Source: Candidatus Cloacimonadota bacterium (GTDB lineage Bacteria; Cloacimonadota; Cloacimonadia; Cloacimonadales; WRIO01). From it: DNA of 11,126 nucleotides. Within the stretch, counting starts at the first letter, position 1. Each line of letters opens with the position of its first letter. A program made the position numbers and the translations under genes. Below are positions 6,809-11,126 of this stretch, piece after piece. The stretch is taken from the NCBI GenBank assembly GCA_017998585.1, contig JAGOCT010000027.1, positions 1 to 11,126 on the forward strand, given 5' to 3'. The notes beneath the pieces are model-generated. The model was not told where the DNA came from. It did no database searches and was given only the letters and a program-made list of their open reading frames with translations.

Positions 6809-7852
6809 TTACTTGTTAGTTTTAAATGTCAGATTTAGGAAAGCATAATCCTCTGAAGCCAGTTTAAATTCTGAACAGGCTATTAACAAAGGGAGATTGT
6901 GAGCTATTTTTTCTAACTTAGAAAAATCTTTTTCTGTACAAATGATATAATCTGTTTTTGAATCAGTTATCGTTTGTCTGATTTTTTCAATTTCATTCAT
7001 GTCATTAAAAGCATAATGATCAGGATAAATGTAGTGTTTATCAAAGCTGATATTCATGTGCCGAATTGTTTTCTCGAATGCGGCAGGGACCCCTATTGCA
7101 CTTAATAACGCAATTTTTCTTTGAGTCAGGTCAGAAATGACATTACCATGAATATCAGTTAAACAGGTAATCTGATACTGAACCCGTAATACCGGTTTTT
7201 CAAATTGCTTTAAAACCGAAGGTATTGACTCATATGCATTATATACCAAAAAGTCTGCTAGCTTTGTATGGGAAACAGGCTCTCTTAATATGCCTGCAGG
7301 TAAATTAAATCCATTTCCAACAGGTTTTTCTCCGTTAAACACCAGAAAAGTATAATCATATCTGATTTTTACATGCTGAAAGGCATCATCAAAAATGACA
7401 ATGTCTGGAATACTTTTTTGCTTTTTGATAATTTTTAATGAATGAATTCGGTTTTTACCTACAATTATCAGAGTGTTTTTGAGATGACGGGCAATCAAAT
7501 AGGGTTCATCACCTGCTAAAGATGCTTCAGGTCGAAGTCCATATTCATCACAAATTATCTTGTTTTGATGTTCAAATGCTCCCTTATAACCTCTGCTAAT
7601 GATTGCTGGTTTTAAACCGATACTTTGCAGGTACTTTGCTAAAAAAATGACAAAGGGAGTCTTTCCTGTCCCACCTGAACTGATATTACCAACACAGATC
7701 AGCTTTATATTAGAGCATTGATACGCTTTATCGGAATACCAGCAACGTCTGATTTTAATTATCATGGCATAGATTAAAGATAAAGGATATAACCCATAAG
7801 ATAACACACTTCGATTAAGAAGGTGTTTTTTAATCATTCTGTGCAAATTCAT
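6809..7852 (-). CDS. lpxK: Tetraacyldisaccharide 4'-kinase (lipid A biosynthesis)
   Basis: Phosphorylates the 4' position of the lipid A disaccharide precursor at the inner face of the inner membrane, using ATP. The length of 347 residues is typical. An N-terminal hydrophobic anchor lies at about 16-32. The Walker A motif is the LpxK form, SSGGTGKTPF at 58-67 with K64 and T65. ISRGYKG at 85-91, GDEPYLIARHL at 114-124 and DDAFQH at 155-160 follow. The last is a variant of the common DDGFQH. NLPAGILREP at 183-192 is also diagnostic. No clear ribosome site precedes the ATG at 7852, and the lemA terminator ends only about 20 bp upstream, so there is little room for a separate promoter. M6 is a possible alternative start. 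It is separated by 94 bp from the solute-binding gene downstream, and no hairpin follows it. Confidence 0.96.
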   Translation of the reverse strand: MNLHRMIKKHLLNRSVLSYGLYPLSLIYAMIIKIRRCWYSDKAYQCSNIKLICVGNISSGGTGKTPFVIFLAKYLQSIGLKPAIISRGYKGAFEHQNKIICDEYGLRPEASLAGDEPYLIARHLKNTLIIVGKNRIHSLKIIKKQKSIPDIVIFDDAFQHVKIRYDYTFLVFNGEKPVGNGFNLPAGILREPVSHTKLADFLVYNAYESIPSVLKQFEKPVLRVQYQITCLTDIHGNVISDLTQRKIALLSAIGVPAAFEKTIRHMNISFDKHYIYPDHYAFNDMNEIEKIRQTITDSKTDYIICTEKDFSKLEKIAHNLPLLIACSEFKLASEDYAFLNLTFKTNK

Positions 7853-7870
7853 AAACTTTGAAATAAGAAT

Positions 7871-7899
7871 AAAAATGGGGAAACTCCATAGAGCTTCCC
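7871..7899 (-). terminator. Terminator after lemA, directly in front of lpxK
   Basis: GGGAAACTC (7878-7886) and GAGCTTCCC (7891-7899) form a 9-bp stem with one G-U pair (in RNA) and a 4-nt loop. On the minus strand a U5 tract (7871-7875) comes two bases after it. It lies 20 bp after the lemA stop and about 19 bp before the lpxK start. It may be partial, acting as an attenuator for lpxK. Confidence 0.7.
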
Positions 7900-7919
7900 T
7901 TAAATTTAAATTTTAATGA

Positions 7920-8483
7920 TTAAAACGTTACTTTAGGAGCAGTAGCTGCTGCTTCAGGTGCTTTAAACAATTCTGCAGCTTTAATATTATAGAAATTTGC
8001 TAAAATGTTATTAGGGAAAACTACCAGATACTGATTAAAAGAAGTGACTGTATCGTTATAACGTTTACGTGCAACACTCAGGCGATTTTCTGTTCCAGCC
8101 AGTTCATCCTGTAAAGCCATAAAATTTTGGTTAGCTTTTAACTCAGGGTATTTTTCAACGACAACCATCAATCTGCCTAAAGCAGATGATAACTGGTTAT
8201 TGGAATTCATTTTATCAGGAATAGTCTGTGCTGAGCCTACTCTTGAACGCATTTCAGTAACTTCAGTCAGTACTTCTTTTTCAAATTTTGCATAACCTTT
8301 GACTGTTTCAACCAAATTTGGTATTAACTCATAACGTCTGGTTAACTGATTATCAACTTCAGCCCATGAATTTTTTACTTCTGTTTCCATCACTCGCATT
8401 TTATTAAAGCGGGAAATAAAGAAATTTCCGGCCATAAATAAAAGCACGACAATTACAATAATCACTATCCATGATTTTTTCAT
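7920..8483 (-). CDS. lemA: LemA family membrane-anchored protein
   Basis: Small protein of 187 residues with one N-terminal transmembrane helix (about 4-24) after MKKSW and a long helical domain. The family signature WAEVDNQL (40-47) and RRYELIPNLVETVKGY (49-64) is clear, followed by the AR.RYN..V..FN...FP.N.LA pattern near 138-163. The biochemical function of LemA proteins is not settled; they are often seen near membrane proteases (HtpX) or TPM-domain proteins, neither of which is here. The C-terminus is alanine-rich (EAAATAPK). It follows the MORN-repeat gene by 22 bp with an AAAGGAG ribosome site, so the two form an operon ended by the hairpin at 7871-7899. The family is certain; the role is open. 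Confidence 0.93.
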   Translation of the reverse strand: MKKSWIVIIVIVVLLFMAGNFFISRFNKMRVMETEVKNSWAEVDNQLTRRYELIPNLVETVKGYAKFEKEVLTEVTEMRSRVGSAQTIPDKMNSNNQLSSALGRLMVVVEKYPELKANQNFMALQDELAGTENRLSVARKRYNDTVTSFNQYLVVFPNNILANFYNIKAAELFKAPEAAATAPKVTF

Positions 8484-8505
8484 TCTAAATACTCCTTTTT
8501 ATTTT

Positions 8506-9003
8506 TTAAAATGATTGAGATTGTATGATATTACCTTCTGAATCAAAGCGTCTGCATGCCATTTTTATGCCTTCTTTATATTCTTCTTCAAAGAGAATAT
8601 TGGCATTTTCATCATATCCAACAGATTTTCCGTCCAGTTTACCATTTTTGAATTCTTCTACCAGCTTCAGTTTTCTGTTTTCATAATACCATTTTGTTTG
8701 ACCTTCCAGGACACCATTTGAATAATTGACTTCTGCAGCCAGACTTTGATTTTCATAATACCAGCGGGTTAAACCGTCTTGCAGATCATTTTTATAATAG
8801 GCTTCCTGCCAGAGGGCGCCTGATTCATAAAAAGATTTATAAAGTCCGTCTCTCTTATCTTCCAGAAAAGAGATTTCTGCTTCAAGAGTTCCGTTTTCAT
8901 AGTACCATTTACATATACCATTACGTTTATCATCATGAAAGATTTCTAATGAATGTAATGTACCATCATGATAGAAGCTTTTACGAATATCCCCGTCACT
9001 CAT
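8506..9003 (-). CDS. MORN-type repeat protein, seven 24-residue units
   Basis: The 165-residue protein is built wholly of repeats with an exact 24-residue period: units begin at about 5, 29, 53, 77, 101, 125 and 149, the last incomplete. The unit pattern is (D)G-x2-K/R-x-[WF]YYENG-x-L-x3-x-[YF]-x-NG-x-x, as in the MORN_2 family. Such proteins form a beta-hairpin strip and often mediate protein or lipid contacts. Some databases name similar proteins YwqK-like antitoxins, but no toxin gene is adjacent here. There is no signal peptide or membrane segment, so it is probably cytoplasmic. The start is supported by AAGGAG 6 nt upstream. It precedes lemA in an operon, so a link with membrane-anchored LemA is possible but unproven. 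The repeat structure is certain; the function is unknown. Confidence 0.88.
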   Translation of the reverse strand: MSDGDIRKSFYHDGTLHSLEIFHDDKRNGICKWYYENGTLEAEISFLEDKRDGLYKSFYESGALWQEAYYKNDLQDGLTRWYYENQSLAAEVNYSNGVLEGQTKWYYENRKLKLVEEFKNGKLDGKSVGYDENANILFEEEYKEGIKMACRRFDSEGNIIQSQSF

Positions 9004-9011
9004 TGTTACTC

Positions 9012-9035
9012 CTTAATTGGCTTTTAAGCCTTAAG
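9012..9035 (-). promoter_or_regulatory. Leader hairpin overlapping the ribosome site of the MORN-repeat gene
   Basis: On the minus strand CTTAA, GGCTT, a two-base loop, AAGCC, two unpaired bases and TTAAG can fold into a 10-bp stem. The final TTAAG contributes the first bases of the AAGGAG ribosome site (GGAG follows), so folding would partly hide it. The pairing is seen; a control role is inferred. Confidence 0.45.
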
Positions 9036-9057
9036 TTTTCCCATTTATCATTTCTTG

Positions 9058-9086
9058 ATTATACTCCTGTTTGATAATATATATCA
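9058..9086 (-). promoter_or_regulatory. Candidate promoter with dyad for the MORN-lemA operon
   Basis: On the minus strand TATAAT is found at 9058-9063. The -35 position 17 bp upstream (9081-9086) is only a weak match (TGATAT). It falls in a dyad TGATA-atata-TATCA at 9072-9086, which could be an operator. The leader of about 50 nt includes the hairpin at 9012-9035. Confidence 0.5.
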
Positions 9087-9103
9087 TTTAGCTCGAATGG
9101 CAA

Positions 9104-9634
9104 TTATTTTTTATTAAAAAGCCCTAAAATCAGACCCAGTACCAGTGACCATATCGCTGCTAAACCAATTTGAAAGGGTCTGGGTAATGTAAATGTGACT
9201 GTGTGTGCTGGAATCCAAAACCAGAAAAGTGAGTATATACCTTTATTGATGCCGTTCCAGTTCACTTTACCGACAGGAAGATAATCCAGTATTCTGTGTA
9301 ACAATACCAGTAAGATACCAAATTGAGCATTCATCAGAAAAGAAACCATAAATGCGCGACCAATGCTACCTGTTTGCATAAAAGCAGGTAACATATTGTG
9401 CTCAATCAAACCCTCTACAAATCCCTGAAATCCGACAAAGGCGTACTTTATCAGGATTGCCAGGAATGCCCATTCAATCATTTTCCATAAAGTCATTGGA
9501 AAAGAAAAGGGCATGTAAATCTTTTTTGCCTGGCTCCATTTCGCTATCATATCTCCAAGTGTACCTAAAATTGCGAATTGAACCATTGCACTTAGTATTG
9601 GACATTTTGTCACAATATCAATATACCATTGCAT
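9104..9634 (-). CDS. Mpv17/PMP22-like integral membrane protein (bacterial)
   Basis: Hydrophobic protein of 176 residues with about four membrane segments (roughly 14-32, 50-72, 92-113 and 133-172). The pattern resembles the Mpv17/PMP22 family: an N-terminal Y...P..S..VQF..LG.LGDMIAKW (about 4-33) and a C-terminal W-x-P-A-H-x-V-x-F-x-L-P followed by W-S-L-x-L-G (140-167), matching the family's WP..Q..NF..VP...R...A..W pattern. Eukaryotic members are mitochondrial or peroxisomal membrane proteins thought to form channels; bacterial members are uncharacterised as far as I know. It is the last gene of the lnt-merR operon, 10 bp after merR, with GAGG before the ATG. The assignment rests on motif memory, so it is likely and not certain. 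A generic membrane protein is the alternative. Confidence 0.68.
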   Translation of the reverse strand: MQWYIDIVTKCPILSAMVQFAILGTLGDMIAKWSQAKKIYMPFSFPMTLWKMIEWAFLAILIKYAFVGFQGFVEGLIEHNMLPAFMQTGSIGRAFMVSFLMNAQFGILLVLLHRILDYLPVGKVNWNGINKGIYSLFWFWIPAHTVTFTLPRPFQIGLAAIWSLVLGLILGLFNKK

Positions 9635-9644
9635 ACTTACCTCG

Positions 9645-10001
9645 TTATTTATTCATTAAAAAATTTCTTATTTCTTTGAGCTGTTCAAGCAGTGCTTCTT
9701 TTGAAACGTTTATCGCTGCTTCATGAGCAATCTCTTTTTTTTCTTTTTTGACTGTTTTGTCTGCCTTTTTATACTCATTAATTGCAATCTTTGCGCCTTC
9801 AAGAGTGTATTTCTTTTCGTAAATCAGTTCTTTTAAAAGCTTCAAAAGCGCAATATCTTTTTCGTCATACCGACGATTACGCACATTGGCAGTTTTAGGT
9901 TTGAGACGGGGTATTTCACTTTCCCAGTAACGAATAATGTGAGATTTTACATCTATCAACTCACATACTTCACCTATCGAATAATATAATTTCTTTTTCA
10001 T
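9645..10001 (-). CDS. Minimal MerR-family transcriptional regulator
   Basis: DNA-binding protein of 118 residues from the chosen start. The N-terminal winged helix YYSIGEVCELIDVKSHIIRY (from about residue 5) is followed by WESEIPRLKP and NRRYDEKDIALLKLLKELI, the typical MerR helix-turn-helix and wing. The rest is a lysine-rich helix likely to form a dimer coiled coil. There is no effector-binding domain and no metal-binding cysteine cluster. The ATG at 9999-10001 overlaps the lnt stop as ATGA, and the protein then begins MKKKLYYSIGEV as relatives do; an in-frame ATG nine bases upstream (10008-10010) is less likely. It is cotranscribed with lnt and the Mpv17-like gene. The target is unknown; small stand-alone MerR proteins of this type are common next to housekeeping genes in several Gram-negative phyla. 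Confidence 0.88.
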   Translation of the reverse strand: MKKKLYYSIGEVCELIDVKSHIIRYWESEIPRLKPKTANVRNRRYDEKDIALLKLLKELIYEKKYTLEGAKIAINEYKKADKTVKKEKKEIAHEAAINVSKEALLEQLKEIRNFLMNK

Positions 10002-11126
10002 AATGCACATTTACCATTTTTTGTAAAAATTGTCAAAATAAATTCTATAAAAAATAAAAAAAGTCCTAAAAATGGCAGTATAAAACCAATTCTATGGTAA
10101 ACACTCTTCAGCTCACAGCTCTCAATCTGAGCAGAAATTGTCCCTTTTTCATACAAAATCAGTTCTTTTTCAATATCTCCACGAGGATTGATTATCACTG
10201 AATAGCCGGTATTTGCTGAGCGAAAAACAGGTCTTCGGCTTTCAACTGCCCGGAATACAGTAATCATTTTATGTTGATAAGTGCCAACTGATTTTTTAAA
10301 CCAGGCATCATTCGTAATATTAACTATGAAATCGACTGGTTTATCCACCATCTTACGCACATAATCTGGAAAAAGAACTTCATAGCATATCAGCGGAGAA
10401 TATACGGCATCTTTAACCTGATAATACCGATAATGCCCGCCTCTTTCAAAATTGGCCTGACCAAACTGAAGTTTCCATAATACTGGGAAATATTCCAGAA
10501 ATGGGATTCTTTCTCCAAAAGGTACAAGTTGATTTTTACTATACAAAGAATCATACTGCATATAGGGTTTAAACTGACTGGCAGAATTGTAAAATAGATA
10601 AGGCTCCGGTTGTTGAGGGTATTTTACACCTTCTACAAAATGAGGAAAACCTGTAAAGATATTAACACCACTTGAGTGAGTAAAGAAAAGCATCCGGTTT
10701 AAACTTTCCTGCCATTGCATCAAATACAGAGGAACTGCCGCTTCTGGCCAAATCACTAAATCAACCGCATTCTCTTTCACTAATTCTTTGCTTTTTTGTT
10801 CGTACATTGTCAGAGTACTGTCAATAAAGGCTGGATTCCATTTCATTTCCTGAGGAATACTTACCTGAACGATACCTGCTTTTGCTTTTTTTTTAACTGT
10901 ATTCAGGTGATGATAGCGATAATAACCAAAACCCCACCATGAAGAGATTAAAATCACTAAACAAAGTGATAAACACTTTATTGAATTTTCCTTGTTTTTT
11001 AGACCTGTTATGATGCTGAAAAGAAGGTAATTTACTACCAGAATCAAAGCAGAAAGTAAATATACGCCTCCAATTTCTAGTGCTTGTATGAGGTATCGAC
11101 TATGTGTTAATGAATATCCAAGATTT
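9998..11126 (-). CDS. lnt: Apolipoprotein N-acyltransferase, N-terminus cut by window edge
   Basis: Adds the third acyl chain to the N-terminal cysteine of lipoproteins in the inner membrane. The frame stays open to the right edge, giving 375 visible residues; the full protein is usually about 500, so most of the N-terminal membrane helices are outside. The visible start NLGYSLTHSRYLIQALEIGG matches the family stretch before the last N-terminal helices. A nitrilase (CN hydrolase) domain follows with the triad: E in VIWPEAAVP (codon 10742-10744), K in YSKNQLVPFGE (10535-10537) and C in SPLICYEVLFP (10385-10387). A C-terminal membrane helix ends the protein near FILPFLGLFLFFIEFIL. The TTG at 11045-11047 is inside the gene and is not the start. 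Lnt fits with the lipoprotein encoded at 5425-6714. The stop overlaps the merR start by ATGA. Confidence 0.95.
   Translation of the reverse strand, partial: NLGYSLTHSRYLIQALEIGGVYLLSALILVVNYLLFSIITGLKNKENSIKCLSLCLVILISSWWGFGYYRYHHLNTVKKKAKAGIVQVSIPQEMKWNPAFIDSTLTMYEQKSKELVKENAVDLVIWPEAAVPLYLMQWQESLNRMLFFTHSSGVNIFTGFPHFVEGVKYPQQPEPYLFYNSASQFKPYMQYDSLYSKNQLVPFGERIPFLEYFPVLWKLQFGQANFERGGHYRYYQVKDAVYSPLICYEVLFPDYVRKMVDKPVDFIVNITNDAWFKKSVGTYQHKMITVFRAVESRRPVFRSANTGYSVIINPRGDIEKELILYEKGTISAQIESCELKSVYHRIGFILPFLGLFLFFIEFILTIFTKNGKCAL

Noticed and set aside
7920..9003. MORN-repeat gene and lemA as a toxin-antitoxin pair
   Set aside because: The YwqK-like antitoxin label of some MORN proteins is only a database name; LemA is not a toxin family and no toxin-like small gene is adjacent.
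9998..11047. Lnt starting at the TTG at 11045-11047, as a complete 349-residue protein
   Set aside because: The same frame stays open to the right edge and encodes family-typical sequence (NLGYSLTHSRYLIQAL). The gene is cut by the window and is not short.
1..11126. CRISPR array, insertion sequence or phage defence operon
   Set aside because: No regularly spaced repeats, no transposase and no defence-type domains were seen; the only mobile feature is the integrase with its attachment site.

Overview
The window is low-GC DNA from a Gram-negative, diderm bacterium. Outer-membrane biogenesis genes are present: lpxK (lipid A), kdsD (Kdo), lnt (lipoprotein acylation) and a lipoprotein-type solute-binding protein. 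Every protein gene lies on the minus strand. The integrase has the architecture common in Bacteroidota mobile elements. LpxK has the DDAFQH variant that I associate with the Bacteroidota/FCB group. Strong Shine-Dalgarno sequences and TATAAT-like -10 boxes argue against a typical Bacteroidota genome. My best guess is another FCB lineage such as Cloacimonadota, held with low confidence.

Region 1 (1-1158) is the right end of an integrated mobile element. It holds a tyrosine recombinase gene that runs off the left edge, then about 110 bp of short direct and inverted repeats that look like integrase or excisionase binding sites, then a 30-bp copy of the 3' end of a tRNA gene (attachment site) followed by a T-run. 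No intact tRNA is attached, so the complete tRNA should lie at the other, unseen end of the element.

Region 2 (1159-3457) is chromosomal: kdsD followed by a WlbA/WbpB-like nucleotide-sugar 3-dehydrogenase, closed by a hairpin terminator. The pair suggests surface polysaccharide or LPS sugar synthesis.

Region 3 (3457-6771) is a two-gene unit in which an orphan sugar-type ABC solute-binding lipoprotein is followed at once by thrS. It has a good candidate promoter upstream and a strong terminator downstream. Region 4 (6809-9086) holds a protein made wholly of 24-residue MORN-type repeats, then lemA, a terminator, and lpxK.

Region 5 (9104-11126) is a tightly packed operon: lnt (5' end outside the window), a minimal MerR-type regulator overlapping lnt by ATGA, and a bacterial member of the Mpv17/PMP22 membrane protein family. 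The common theme of the chromosomal part is cell envelope construction. I did not find a clearly new multi-gene system. The most noteworthy items are the element border with its repeat array, the bacterial Mpv17-like protein in an lnt-merR operon, and the solute-binding protein coupled to thrS.
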